DNA from: DASXHZ01 sp036488085 | GTDB lineage: Bacteria > Acidobacteriota > Thermoanaerobaculia > Gp7-AA8 | Length of the DNA: 64,000 nt | Reading direction: 5' to 3' | Assembly: GCA_036488085.1 (NCBI GenBank) | Contig: DASXHZ010000076.1 | Location: 62,001 to 126,000, forward strand | Shown: in pieces, positions 1-10,007 of the stretch | How the letters are laid out: each line of letters starts with the position of its first letter | How positions within the stretch are numbered: position 1 is the stretch's first letter | Program-made: the position numbers and the translations under genes | Notes under the pieces: generated by a model | The model's input: the letters and a program-made list of their open reading frames with translations, nothing else | Database searches by the model: none | What the model was told of the DNA's origin: nothing

Positions 1-2
1 TC

Positions 3-3000
3 GGCGGCGGTAATCCCATCACCGATACGGAGACGATCGTCATCACCGCTGGAAGTTACGTTCTCCCGGCGGGTCACCGCCTGGTGTGGATCGTCTCCGG
101 CCAGGATTCGAACGGCAGCCATGCCACCGGCCTGCAGTTCCTGTACAACGGCGCGGCCGGTTCCGGCCCGTTCAACAGCCACGGCACCATCTGCATGCAG
201 CCGGTCCGGATGTCGATCGAGAAGTACGCCAACAAGCTGGAGGTGACGCCCGGCGTCGACCAGCTCACCTACACGCTCATCTATCGGAACCCCTCGAACG
301 CCACGATTCCGAGCGTCGTCATCACCGATCCGATCCCGGCCGGCATGACCTACGTATCGTCGACCGCCAGCAACGGCACGCTCAACGTCGCCAGCGGGAC
401 GGCGACCTGGACGCTGTCGAATGTCCTCTCCGGCACTACCGGAACGGCGACCATTACGGTGCAGGTCAATTCGAATATCTCCGGAACTTCGGCGACCAAC
501 ACCGCGACCCTCACCCAGACCTACGGCCCGACCCTCACGTCGTCCACGACGACCATCCTCGCGCGTCCCGACGTCCGCATCTCGAAGCGCGCCAGCGGCA
601 CGACCTTCGTCCCGGGGAACAGCTTCACCTATACCGTCGACGTCGTGAACGCCGGGTACGGCCTCGCGACCGGCGTGACGCTCGCCGATACGCTCGAGAG
701 CTACATCAACGCCACCAGCGCCACCGGCTCGGTGGCGGGCGTCGCGTCGATCTCTGTCACGGGCGGCGGCAGCGGCTACACCACCACTCCCGCGGTCACG
801 ATCCTCGGCGGCGGCGGTAGCAACGCAACTGCATCCGCCGTCATCTCGGGCGGCGTGGTGACCGGCATCATCGTCACGAATCCCGGGAGCGGCTACACCA
901 GCGCGCCGGTCGTCACGATCGCGCCGCCGGCGGCCGGCACGACGGCCACCGCAACCGCCGTCCTGCGCAGCACCGCCATCAGCAACCCGAACGTGACCTA
1001 CAACATCGGCTCCCTCCCCGCGGGCTCGTCGGTCTCCCTGACGATCAACGTCACGATCGCGACCAGCGGCGTTCCGGCGGGCCAGAACGCCGCCGTCAAC
1101 ACGGCGAAAGTCTCCGACGACTACAACCCCGTACAGCGCGTCGCCACCGCCACTGTGACCGTGACGGCAACGCCCGCATTGACGCTCTCCGAAACGGCAA
1201 CCGCCTCCGCGAGCCGCATCGTGTTCGTCAACGTCACGGCCGGCGGCACCTACACCTCGCCCCCGACCGTCAGCATCAGCGGCTGCACCACGCCGCCGAC
1301 CGCGGTCGTCAGCACGTCGCCAGCGGCGGGAATCGCGAGCGGCTCGTACAGCGTGACCGGCGTGACGATCACCAGCCCCGGCGCGGGATGCAGCGCACCG
1401 GTCGTCAGCTTTAGCGGTCCGGGCGCAGGCGGCGCCGCGGCGACCGCCACAACCGGCCCGGCGTCAGGCGACACGATCACCTACGTTCTCACTCTCACGA
1501 GCACCGGCAACGCCGACTCCACCGGCTGCGTCATCACCGGGTCGGTGCCGGCGAACACGAGCTACACGAGCGGCGGAACGTTCGGCGGCGGCGCGGTCAC
1601 CAGCAGCGCCGTCACCCTCACCCCCGGCTCGTCGACGCAATTGACGTACGTCGTCACCGTCAACTCGGGCCTGCCGTACAGCTACTCCTCGCCGTTCGGC
1701 GTGACCGCCCTGCCGCAGACCGGCAGCGCGAGCTCGACCAACACCCCATCGCCCTCCGGCGTCAGCTCGTCCTTCAACACCGGAACGTCGCCGCAGTACA
1801 CGATCGCCGACACGCCCGACGGCGACACGCTCGGCGATCCGCTGACCGCGCTCTCCAACAACGCCACGAGCACCACGACCATCACGGTCGACTCGTCCTC
1901 GCTCATCGCGGCCGGCGACTACATCGAGATCACCAACGGCGGCACGCCGCAAATCGTGCAGGTGACCGCAAAGAACGGAAACACTCTCACGCTCAGCAGC
2001 GCCGTCAGCGGCACGGCCGGCACGAGCATCCTGCCGGTGGAGACGTATAACCTCGCCTACTCGAACATCGGCGGCGCCTCGGGACAGAACGTCACGATCA
2101 GCGACATCCTCCCCGGCAATCTCCTGTTCGGAGGCATCGTCTCCAACGGAGCTGCCACCTTCCTCCCCGGCTCCTCGCCGAGCGTCGGCAGCAGCGGAAC
2201 GATCAACTGGAACGTCGGAACGCTCGCCAACGGAGGCAGCGGGACGATCCAGTTCCTCGCCTACCCCAGCAGCGCCGGCGTCTACACGAACACCGCCGTC
2301 ATCACCGACGGCACCGCACTGAATGACCGCAACGCGTATGACAGCGCGACGACCACCTTCGGCGCCTTGAACCCGTCGAAGTCGACGACGACGCCTCAGG
2401 TGTTCAATGGAACGGGGGTCGCGCACTACGTCATCACGGTGCAGAACCCGCTGACCACCACGACCGCGAACAACGTCGCGGTCACCGACAACCTCCCCAA
2501 CGGATTCACGTACAAGAACGGCTCGCTGCTCGTCAACGGCGTCGGCGCGGCCGATCCGTGCTCCAGCTGCACCAACCCCGTCTTCTCGAGTTACTCGATC
2601 GCTGCCAGCGGTACTCTCACGATCGCGTTCGATGCCAACGTCGGCGCGAACGTGCCGACCGGAACGTACAACAACGAGATCCTCGTCTCTTCCAGCAACA
2701 CCTCCTCGCTCGTCTTCGACTTCGCCGGCACGACGCAGGAAGACGTTCAGGTCTGCGACTCAGCACCGCCGATCACCGCTCCGGCGGCTTGCGCCGGAAC
2801 CACCGGCAACGTCGCGTCGGTCGCCTTCCGGCCGCAGGCGACGTACGCATGGTCCATCAACAACGGCTCGGTGATTACGAGCCCGTCGACCGCCACCGTC
2901 AACAGCATCACCCTCGGCAGCGGCGGCTCCGGCTACGCCTCCGCTCCGACGATCACCATCGCTGCGCCGCCTTCCGGCACCACCGCGACCGCGACTGCCA

Positions 3001-6000
3001 CCGTCTCCGGCGGCGCCGTCACCGCGATCACGATCGTGAATCCCGGCAGCGGCTACACCTCGACGCCGGCCGTCAGCTTCGGCGGACCCGGCTCCGGCGC
3101 GACCGCCGCCGCGGTCCTCGGCACCGGTATCGTCTATACAGCCGGCTCGAGCAGCGCCACCATCAGCCTGACGATCACCGAAGGCACCTGCTCGGTGAGC
3201 ACCACGAAGAGCGTCAGCATCAGCGGACCGGTCATCTCGACTCAGCCGACTGACAAGACGTACTGCTGGTCCGCCGGGGCCGCCATCCAGCTCACCTTCA
3301 CGGTCGCCGACAACGGCGGCAACACGTACCAGTGGAAGCGCTCGACTGACGGCGGTGCGACGTTCTCCAACGCACCGAACGCCGGCGGCACGAACGACGG
3401 CAACGGCAGCGGCGCAACGACGAATACCTACACGTACTACGCAACAAGCGCGAGCACCGCCGACAAGTTCGAGGCCGTTCTCACCAGCGGCGCATGCTCG
3501 GTCACCTCGAACGTCGTCACGATCACGAATAGCTGCAACCCCGATCTCGCGGCCACGAACAGCGCGTCTCCGACGCCGGTCTACGCGGGACAGAACATCA
3601 CCTACACCCAGGCCTTCACCAACGTCGCAGCCCAGCCGACGACGACCGGCGCCGTGCTTTGGCAGCTGGTTCCGACGAATACCAGCGTCGTTTCGATGAC
3701 TCCGCCGGTCGGCGGCGGATGGACGTGCAACGGCACCACCGCCACGAACGGCGTCACCTCCATCGCCGTGAACGCCGGCGGCATAGGCTACCCGGCCGTC
3801 GGCACCACCGTCACCTTCACAGGCGGTGGCGGCGGCAGCGGCGCCGCGGCCTTCGCGACGATCTCCGGCGGCGTCATCACGGCCATCACCGTGACCGATT
3901 CCGGCAGCGGCTACACCTCCGTACCGAACGTCGTCATCACAGGCGCGGGCGGCAGCGGCGCCAACGCCACCGCAACCACCGCCAGCGTCGAGCGCTGCAG
4001 CACGGCGACGAACTTCGCGGCCGGCGCGTCGAGCGGCAACTTCAGCTTCGTCGTGAAGGTCAGCTCGACGGCAATCGACAGCTCGACCATCACCGACACC
4101 GTCCGCGTCTCGACCAGCAACGACGCGAATCGCAACAACGACTCCGCGACCGCGACCACGACCGTGCAGCGCCGCATCGACGTCGAGACGGCGATGAACG
4201 ACAACGCCTCGGTCGCCCCGTACGGCGCTCACTTCATCTATCCGGGCAACCCGGCAACGCCGCAGAACCTCACATGGACGGTCGCCGTCGCGAACGCCGG
4301 CCCGTCGACCGCCTCCGGCGTCACGGTCACCGACGTCATGCCGTTCGGCTTCACCTACAGCAGCAACTCCATCACGGGCGCCGGCAACAGCTGTTCTTAC
4401 AGCTCGGCCACCACCACGCTCACATGCACCATTCCGACGCTCGATCCGACGCCGTTCGTCTCGTTCAGCGGCGGCACGGGCGGCACTTCGGCAACCGCGA
4501 CGCTGACGAATGGCGGCGTCACCTCGATCGCCGTCAACGGCGGCGGCAGCGGCTACACCTCGGCTCCTGAGGTCTTCCTCACCGGCGGCGGAGGGAGCGG
4601 CGCGACCGCGACCGCAACCATCAGCGGAGGCGTCGTCACCGGATTCACCATCACGAACGCCGGCACCGGATACACGTCCGCGCCGACGGTCAGCTTCGCC
4701 GGTGGCGGCGGCTCACCGAGCGCCGTTCCGACGGTTTCGGGAGGCGTGGTCACGGGATACACCCTCACCAGCGGCGGCAGCGGCTACACGTCTGCTCCCA
4801 CGGTCATCATCTCGACCAATGGCGGCAGCGGCAGCGGTGCAACCGCCACGGCGACCATCTCCGGCGGCGTGGTCACCGCGGTCTCAGGCGGGGCCGCGGG
4901 AAGCGGCTACACCGCCACGCCGGTGATCTCTATCCTCGGACAGACGACCATCGACACGGCAATCATCCCCAACAGCGACACCGTCACCTACAACGAGACC
5001 GACACCTACACCGCGAACGATCCATCCAGCGACTCCGTCACGGTCCTGGCGGTGACTCTCGTCAAGATGTTCAAGATGGACGCAACGCAGTCGAAGAAGG
5101 CCGCGAACGTCACCTGGTCGACCTCGTTCGAACAGGACAACCTCGGCTTCTACGTCTGGCGCCAGGATGCGTCAGGCAACCGCGTCAAGATCGCGCCGCA
5201 CATCATCGCCGGCTCCGCACTCCTCAATAAAGGTCACTTCGCCGGCGGCCGCAGCTACCGCTTCGCCGACAAGAACGTGCCCGATGGGTTCGTGCAGTAC
5301 TACATCGAAGACGTCGACCTGAAGGGCACCCATACGATGCACGGCCCGATCACGCCGCGTCTCGTGAGCAGCACCGCCGGCTCCGACGTCACCGATTCCG
5401 ACCCGACCCTCGGCTCGGTCGGCGGCATCTTCACGACCGATCCGGGCATGGGCGTCACGCCCGCCTCGCCGACCGCGCCCGACGCCACGCGTCTCGCGCA
5501 GCAGTGGGGCCTCGCCGCCGCATCGAACGCGAAGGTCATCGTCACGCAAGCCGGCTGGTATCGCGTGAAGAAGTCCGACCTCCTCGCGGCAGGCTTCGAT
5601 CCGGGAACGAACGCCGGCAAGATCTCCGTCTTCGCCGACGGCATCGAAGTTCCGATCGTGGTCAACATGGCGGCCGGCAAGTTCGACGTGAACGACACGA
5701 TCGAATTCTTCGGCACCGGCATCGACACGCCGGGGACCGGCGGCCATGTCTACTACGTCACCACCAGCAAGGGGAATGGCCTGCGTTACAAGTCGTCCTC
5801 CGCGACCGGCGGTCAGACGCAGCCGGCCGCCTTCAACTACACGTTCAGCCGCACCGAGCGGACCGACTTCTTCCCCGCGCTGACCAACAACGGCGACCGC
5901 GACAACTTCTACGGCGCCTTCATCAGCACCGATCCGGTGTCCGAGACGCTGACCAGCACCAACGTCGCGTCGGGCAACGCCGTCGCGCACATCGTCCTGC

Positions 6001-7520
6001 AGGGTATGACCGACAACTTCAGCCACGTCGTCTCCGTGACGGTCAACGGCCATGAGATCGGTCCGATCCGCCTCACCAATCAGTCGCGCAGCGTCAACGA
6101 CATCTCGATTCCGACCTCGTACCTCGTCGAAGGCGACAACCTAGTAACGTTCACCGCGACCGGCGGCGACGACGACATGAGCCTCGTCGAGACCGCGAGC
6201 CTTACCTACCCGCACGCCTACCGCGCCGAGCAGAACGCCCTCACGATGACCGTTCCGGCAGTCACCGCGGTCAGCGTGACCGGCTTCACGTCGAACACCG
6301 TCCGCGTCTACGACCTCACCGATCCGGCGAGCCCGATCGTGGTGGCGTCGACGCTCACGACGGCCTCCGACGGGACGAAGACGGTCACCTTCGGCTCGCC
6401 GGGCACCGGCACCCGCACCCTCTTCGCCGTCGGCGACGACCGCTTCCTCGCGCCGGCGCAGATCGTCTTCAACCAGCCGTCGACGCTGAACGCGGCGTCC
6501 AACGCCGCGAACATGGTGATCGTCACGAACAAGGCGTTCATCGACGCCGCCAACTCGCTGGCGACGGCGCGCACCGCCCAAGGCATCAAGACGGTTGTCG
6601 TCGACGTCCAGAACGTCTACGACGAGTTCTCGTACGGCGTCCACGGTCCCGAGGCAATCCGCGCATTCTTCCAGCGTACCAACTCGTCGTGGGCCACGAA
6701 GCCGGCGTACGCGATCCTTCTCGGCGACTCGAGCTTCGACGCGCGCAATTACTACGGTATGGGCGGCTTCGACTTCGTGCCGACGAAGATGGTCGCCTCG
6801 CAGTACCTCAAGGCTGCCTCCGACGACTGGTTCGCCGACTTCAACAACACCGGCATCCCGGTCATGGCGATCGGCCGTATGTCGGCGCGCACCGCCGATG
6901 ACGCGAACGGCATCGTCCACAAATACATCGCGCGCGGGACGACCGCCCCGACCGCATCGTGGGCGAAGGTCGTCGAAGTGGTCTCCGACGTTGCGAATGA
7001 AGCACCGTTCGAGCTCGGCGCCGACCAGATCGCGGCAGGCATCTCCGCGCCGTACACCGTCTCCCGCATCTCGTTCGCGAAGACGTCGACGCCGGGCGCC
7101 GACGTGATCGACGGGTTCAACACCGGCTCGCTCTTGACCGACTACACCGGCCACGGCTCGGTCGAAGTCTGGAGCGACTACGTCTTCACCTCGGCCGATG
7201 CGTCGTCGTTGACGAATGGCGATCACCTGCCGTTCGTCGTCACCTTGAACTGTCTCAACGGTCTCTTCAACGACCTCTTCACCGACGGCATGGCCGAGGC
7301 GCTGCTGAGGAACCCGAACGGCGGCTCGATCGGCGGCTTCTCGTCTTCGGCGCTCACCTCGCCCGACCAGCAGTTGCTCGTCAACGCGGAGCTGAACAAG
7401 CAGCTCTTCAATGGATTAGCCGTCGGCGACGCGATGCTGAAGGCGAAGCTGAAGACGAACGACATGGACGTCCGCCGTACCTGGATCCTCTTCGGCGATC
7501 CAACGCTGAAACTGAAGTAA
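3..7520 (+). CDS. Giant secreted DUF11-repeat protein with C-terminal gingipain-like (C25) peptidase domain, 5' partial
   Basis: The reading frame is open from the left edge, so the N-terminus and signal peptide lie outside the window. About 2,500 residues are visible. The N-terminal two-thirds are DUF11-type beta-sandwich repeats plus a PKD/Ig-like segment, interrupted by five Gly-rich stretches of the GSGYTSAP type. From about nt 5500 the protein resembles family C25 cysteine peptidases. The catalytic pair is visible: His in a GHGS motif (codon at 7152) and Cys in a TLNCLNG motif (codon at 7251). The end, ILFGDPTLKLK, is typical of the family. No type IX sorting domain is seen after the peptidase. 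It probably acts at or outside the cell surface; the substrate is unknown. Confidence 0.85.
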   Translation, partial: GGGNPITDTETIVITAGSYVLPAGHRLVWIVSGQDSNGSHATGLQFLYNGAAGSGPFNSHGTICMQPVRMSIEKYANKLEVTPGVDQLTYTLIYRNPSNATIPSVVITDPIPAGMTYVSSTASNGTLNVASGTATWTLSNVLSGTTGTATITVQVNSNISGTSATNTATLTQTYGPTLTSSTTTILARPDVRISKRASGTTFVPGNSFTYTVDVVNAGYGLATGVTLADTLESYINATSATGSVAGVASISVTGGGSGYTTTPAVTILGGGGSNATASAVISGGVVTGIIVTNPGSGYTSAPVVTIAPPAAGTTATATAVLRSTAISNPNVTYNIGSLPAGSSVSLTINVTIATSGVPAGQNAAVNTAKVSDDYNPVQRVATATVTVTATPALTLSETATASASRIVFVNVTAGGTYTSPPTVSISGCTTPPTAVVSTSPAAGIASGSYSVTGVTITSPGAGCSAPVVSFSGPGAGGAAATATTGPASGDTITYVLTLTSTGNADSTGCVITGSVPANTSYTSGGTFGGGAVTSSAVTLTPGSSTQLTYVVTVNSGLPYSYSSPFGVTALPQTGSASSTNTPSPSGVSSSFNTGTSPQYTIADTPDGDTLGDPLTALSNNATSTTTITVDSSSLIAAGDYIEITNGGTPQIVQVTAKNGNTLTLSSAVSGTAGTSILPVETYNLAYSNIGGASGQNVTISDILPGNLLFGGIVSNGAATFLPGSSPSVGSSGTINWNVGTLANGGSGTIQFLAYPSSAGVYTNTAVITDGTALNDRNAYDSATTTFGALNPSKSTTTPQVFNGTGVAHYVITVQNPLTTTTANNVAVTDNLPNGFTYKNGSLLVNGVGAADPCSSCTNPVFSSYSIAASGTLTIAFDANVGANVPTGTYNNEILVSSSNTSSLVFDFAGTTQEDVQVCDSAPPITAPAACAGTTGNVASVAFRPQATYAWSINNGSVITSPSTATVNSITLGSGGSGYASAPTITIAAPPSGTTATATATVSGGAVTAITIVNPGSGYTSTPAVSFGGPGSGATAAAVLGTGIVYTAGSSSATISLTITEGTCSVSTTKSVSISGPVISTQPTDKTYCWSAGAAIQLTFTVADNGGNTYQWKRSTDGGATFSNAPNAGGTNDGNGSGATTNTYTYYATSASTADKFEAVLTSGACSVTSNVVTITNSCNPDLAATNSASPTPVYAGQNITYTQAFTNVAAQPTTTGAVLWQLVPTNTSVVSMTPPVGGGWTCNGTTATNGVTSIAVNAGGIGYPAVGTTVTFTGGGGGSGAAAFATISGGVITAITVTDSGSGYTSVPNVVITGAGGSGANATATTASVERCSTATNFAAGASSGNFSFVVKVSSTAIDSSTITDTVRVSTSNDANRNNDSATATTTVQRRIDVETAMNDNASVAPYGAHFIYPGNPATPQNLTWTVAVANAGPSTASGVTVTDVMPFGFTYSSNSITGAGNSCSYSSATTTLTCTIPTLDPTPFVSFSGGTGGTSATATLTNGGVTSIAVNGGGSGYTSAPEVFLTGGGGSGATATATISGGVVTGFTITNAGTGYTSAPTVSFAGGGGSPSAVPTVSGGVVTGYTLTSGGSGYTSAPTVIISTNGGSGSGATATATISGGVVTAVSGGAAGSGYTATPVISILGQTTIDTAIIPNSDTVTYNETDTYTANDPSSDSVTVLAVTLVKMFKMDATQSKKAANVTWSTSFEQDNLGFYVWRQDASGNRVKIAPHIIAGSALLNKGHFAGGRSYRFADKNVPDGFVQYYIEDVDLKGTHTMHGPITPRLVSSTAGSDVTDSDPTLGSVGGIFTTDPGMGVTPASPTAPDATRLAQQWGLAAASNAKVIVTQAGWYRVKKSDLLAAGFDPGTNAGKISVFADGIEVPIVVNMAAGKFDVNDTIEFFGTGIDTPGTGGHVYYVTTSKGNGLRYKSSSATGGQTQPAAFNYTFSRTERTDFFPALTNNGDRDNFYGAFISTDPVSETLTSTNVASGNAVAHIVLQGMTDNFSHVVSVTVNGHEIGPIRLTNQSRSVNDISIPTSYLVEGDNLVTFTATGGDDDMSLVETASLTYPHAYRAEQNALTMTVPAVTAVSVTGFTSNTVRVYDLTDPASPIVVASTLTTASDGTKTVTFGSPGTGTRTLFAVGDDRFLAPAQIVFNQPSTLNAASNAANMVIVTNKAFIDAANSLATARTAQGIKTVVVDVQNVYDEFSYGVHGPEAIRAFFQRTNSSWATKPAYAILLGDSSFDARNYYGMGGFDFVPTKMVASQYLKAASDDWFADFNNTGIPVMAIGRMSARTADDANGIVHKYIARGTTAPTASWAKVVEVVSDVANEAPFELGADQIAAGISAPYTVSRISFAKTSTPGADVIDGFNTGSLLTDYTGHGSVEVWSDYVFTSADASSLTNGDHLPFVVTLNCLNGLFNDLFTDGMAEALLRNPNGGSIGGFSSSALTSPDQQLLVNAELNKQLFNGLAVGDAMLKAKLKTNDMDVRRTWILFGDPTLKLK

Positions 7521-7526
7521 CCTCGT

Positions 7527-7554
7527 GTGGGGCGGCCTTTCCAGCCCGCCCCAC
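7527..7554. repeat. REP-like palindrome / possible weak terminator
   Basis: Arms GTGGGGCGG and CCGCCCCAC (9 bp) enclose a 10-nt loop seven bases after the C25 stop codon. No T-tract follows, so it is more like a REP-type hairpin than a classical intrinsic terminator. Confidence 0.45.
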
Positions 7555-7636
7555 TCTGGCAGCCCAACTCGTTCCCACCACGAGTAGCTTTTCCGAGGCT
7601 GTAGCACCGTTTCTCCGAGGGGCACGGACGTCGCAC

Positions 7637-7665
7637 TTGATACCGCCTGATTACCGCCGTACAGT
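7637..7665 (+). promoter_or_regulatory. Candidate sigma-70-type promoter of the imuA-imuB-dnaE2 operon
   Basis: TTGATA at 7637-7642, a 17-nt spacer, then TACAGT at 7660-7665. Initiation about seven bases later would give a leader of roughly 15 nt before the imuA ATG, which has no clear Shine-Dalgarno. I did not recognise a LexA box, although mutasome operons are usually SOS-regulated. Confidence 0.45.
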
Positions 7666-7686
7666 TTCGACCGTAGCGACTCCCCA

Positions 7687-8541
7687 ATGTCTGTTTCCGC
7701 TCACCGTCTCGATCTCTCTTTGCCGCTTTTTGAGCCCGAAAAGCCGCAAAAGAGACCCGAAATCGGTGAAACTCCACAACCTGTAGAGCGCCCGAGGCTC
7801 GTACCGCCGTCTCCGCCACCCATTCCGGGAGAGCGGGATGACGTCCGGGAGCTCCGCGCGCTCCTCGGCGGCAAGGTCACCAATGCGACCGAGCTGATCC
7901 GCGCGCTCGACACGCGGCGTCGCGACGACGTCCTCGCCACCACCCTCGCTCCGTTCGACGCGCTCCTCGGCGGCGGCCTACCGCGCGGCAAAGTCGTCGA
8001 GTTGACAGGCCGCCGTACCGCCGGCCGCTTCTCGATCGTGATAGCGGCCCTCGCCGCTTCGACGTCCCTCGGCGAGGCGGCGGCGCTCATCGACCTCGGC
8101 GATCATTTCGACCCGCAGATCGGCGAGCTGACCGGCATCGACCTCCGCCGCATGCTCTGGATACGGCCGCACACCCTCAAGCAGGCGGTGATGAGCGTCG
8201 AGATGATCGCGGCCGCCGGCTTCCAGCTCGTCGTCCTCGACGCCGGATCGCACCCGATTCGCGGCCGCCGCGTTCCCGACGCCGCCTGGGTACGCCTCGC
8301 GCGCGCCGCCGAGGCGCATGGAACCGTGCTGATGATCGCGACCCCCTACGCGCTCACCGGTACGGCGAGCGAGGCCCACATCTCGGCCCGCCGCGCACGT
8401 CCGAAATGGATCGGCGGCGGCAAGTCGCCGCGCATCCTCGCCGGCATCGACGTCTCCATCACGCTCGAGAAGCACCGGCACAGGAAGCCGGGAGCGCACG
8501 CGACGCTCCTCTTTCGAACGGTCGAATCATGGCTCGCTTAG
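7687..8541 (+). CDS. imuA: ImuA-like RecA-fold protein, translesion mutasome
   Basis: A protein of 284 residues. After a Pro-rich N-terminal tail (about 1-55) it shows a RecA/SulA-like core beginning near residue 80 with FDALLGGGLPRGKVVELTG. The P-loop region reads GRRTAGRFS rather than a canonical GxxGxGK[ST], as expected of ImuA proteins that bind RecA rather than acting as full recombinases. Its stop overlaps the imuB start by 13 bp, so the two are probably translationally coupled. In characterised bacteria ImuA, ImuB and DnaE2 act together in SOS-induced error-prone repair synthesis. Confidence 0.85.
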   Translation: MSVSAHRLDLSLPLFEPEKPQKRPEIGETPQPVERPRLVPPSPPPIPGERDDVRELRALLGGKVTNATELIRALDTRRRDDVLATTLAPFDALLGGGLPRGKVVELTGRRTAGRFSIVIAALAASTSLGEAAALIDLGDHFDPQIGELTGIDLRRMLWIRPHTLKQAVMSVEMIAAAGFQLVVLDAGSHPIRGRRVPDAAWVRLARAAEAHGTVLMIATPYALTGTASEAHISARRARPKWIGGGKSPRILAGIDVSITLEKHRHRKPGAHATLLFRTVESWLA

Positions 8542-10004
8542 CTTGCCTCTACGTTCCGCTCTTTCCGCTTGCGGCGCGGCTCCGGAGCGAGCCCGATCTG
8601 AAGAGCGACGCGGTCGCAATCGTCGAAGGGAACGGCAATACCGCGCATGTCCTCGCGGCGACGCGGCGTGCGCGTCTGAAAGGCGTCCGGCCCGGCCAGT
8701 CGCTGGCGCAGGCGCGATCGCTCGTCCCGAAACTGATCGCGCGCACGCGCGACCGCGAATGCGAGCGGACGGCGCAGGAAGCGCTGCTCGAAGTCGCCGA
8801 GACGTTCTCGCCGCGCATTGAGGATTCCGGCGGCGGGATCGTCTTCTTCGACGTCAGCGGACTCGAACGCCACTTCCCGAACGAACGCGACCTCGCCGCC
8901 GCCGCGATCCGCACCGCCGACTCGATGACGCTCCCGGCACGCTGCGGCATCGCCGCGAGCAAGCTCGCCGCGCGTGTCGCCGCCGAGCTCCCGCAGTCGC
9001 CGACGGTCGTCGATCCCGGCAAGGAGATCGAGTTCCTGGCGCCGCTGCCGATCGACCGCCTATCGCCGGAGATCGACGCGGCGACGACGATCGCGCGATG
9101 GGGACTCTCGTCGATCGGCGATTTCGCGAAGCTGCCGGAGTCGGAAGTCGCCTCACGCCTCGGCGAGCTCGGACGCGAGCTGCACTACGCCGCGCGCGGC
9201 ATCGATCCGCGTCCGCTCATCCCGCGCGCGCTCCCGCCGGAGTTCCGCGAAGGGATGGAGCTGGAATGGCCGCTGGTCGCGCTCGAAGCGTTCCTCTTCA
9301 TCGCGAACGCCGCGCTGGATCGCCTCTCGACGAGGATGGAAATGCAGGGCTTCGCCTGCCGGCGCCTCGAGCTGACGCTGATGCTCGAGCCGGACGGCTT
9401 TCACTCGCGCGCCATCGAGCTTCCCGCGCCGACGCGCGACGTGAAGACGATGCTGACGCTCCTCCGTCTCGACCTGGAGAAAACCCCTCCCGGCGCGCCG
9501 GTCGTCGGCTTCTCGATCGTGGCGCACCCCGACCGCCCGCGCCGAGCCCAGCTCTCCCTCTTCGGCCCAACCGCCATCTCCCCCGAAAAGCTCGCTACCG
9601 CCATCGCCCGGCTCATGTCGCTCCTCGGCGAAGACCGCATCGGCGCCCCCCAAACCGTCGACGGCCACCTCCCCGATCGCTTCGCCATCGGCAACTTCTC
9701 GCCCCCGCCTCCACCGAACCTCACTCCCGAACCGAAGCCCGCCCGCGCATGCGCCGCCATCCGCATCTTCCGCCCGCCGATTCCGGTGGAAGTGATCATG
9801 CGCGGCGACACGATGACCGAGATCCGCAGTGAGTCCGACATCAAAGGCCCCGTCCGATCGACATCCGGACCGTGGCCGATCGAAGAAGGATGGTGGCGAC
9901 CGGCGCCGAATGTACGCGAGTACTGGGACGTGGAGATGGAGGGGGGAGAGGTCTACAGGATGTATTGCGATGGAGGGTGGGCTGCAGAGGCGAGGTATGA
10001 CTGA
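8529..10004 (+). CDS. imuB: ImuB, inactive Y-family polymerase-like mutasome hub
   Basis: The start is taken at ATG 8529 (MARLACLYVP), overlapping imuA; an upstream extension in the same frame is Arg/His-rich and not credible. The 491-residue protein has a Y-family (DinB/UmuC) fold, but the N-terminal strand reads YVPLFPLA instead of the metal-binding FxxDxDxF, so catalysis is probably lost, as in known ImuB. A beta-clamp-binding motif QLSLF is at residues 341-345, after the little-finger-like region. The C-terminal tail carries the WWRPAPNVREYW segment common in ImuB. A decayed four-helix-bundle cassette lies between this gene and dnaE2. Confidence 0.92.
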   Translation: MARLACLYVPLFPLAARLRSEPDLKSDAVAIVEGNGNTAHVLAATRRARLKGVRPGQSLAQARSLVPKLIARTRDRECERTAQEALLEVAETFSPRIEDSGGGIVFFDVSGLERHFPNERDLAAAAIRTADSMTLPARCGIAASKLAARVAAELPQSPTVVDPGKEIEFLAPLPIDRLSPEIDAATTIARWGLSSIGDFAKLPESEVASRLGELGRELHYAARGIDPRPLIPRALPPEFREGMELEWPLVALEAFLFIANAALDRLSTRMEMQGFACRRLELTLMLEPDGFHSRAIELPAPTRDVKTMLTLLRLDLEKTPPGAPVVGFSIVAHPDRPRRAQLSLFGPTAISPEKLATAIARLMSLLGEDRIGAPQTVDGHLPDRFAIGNFSPPPPPNLTPEPKPARACAAIRIFRPPIPVEVIMRGDTMTEIRSESDIKGPVRSTSGPWPIEEGWWRPAPNVREYWDVEMEGGEVYRMYCDGGWAAEARYD

Positions 10005-10007
10005 GCA

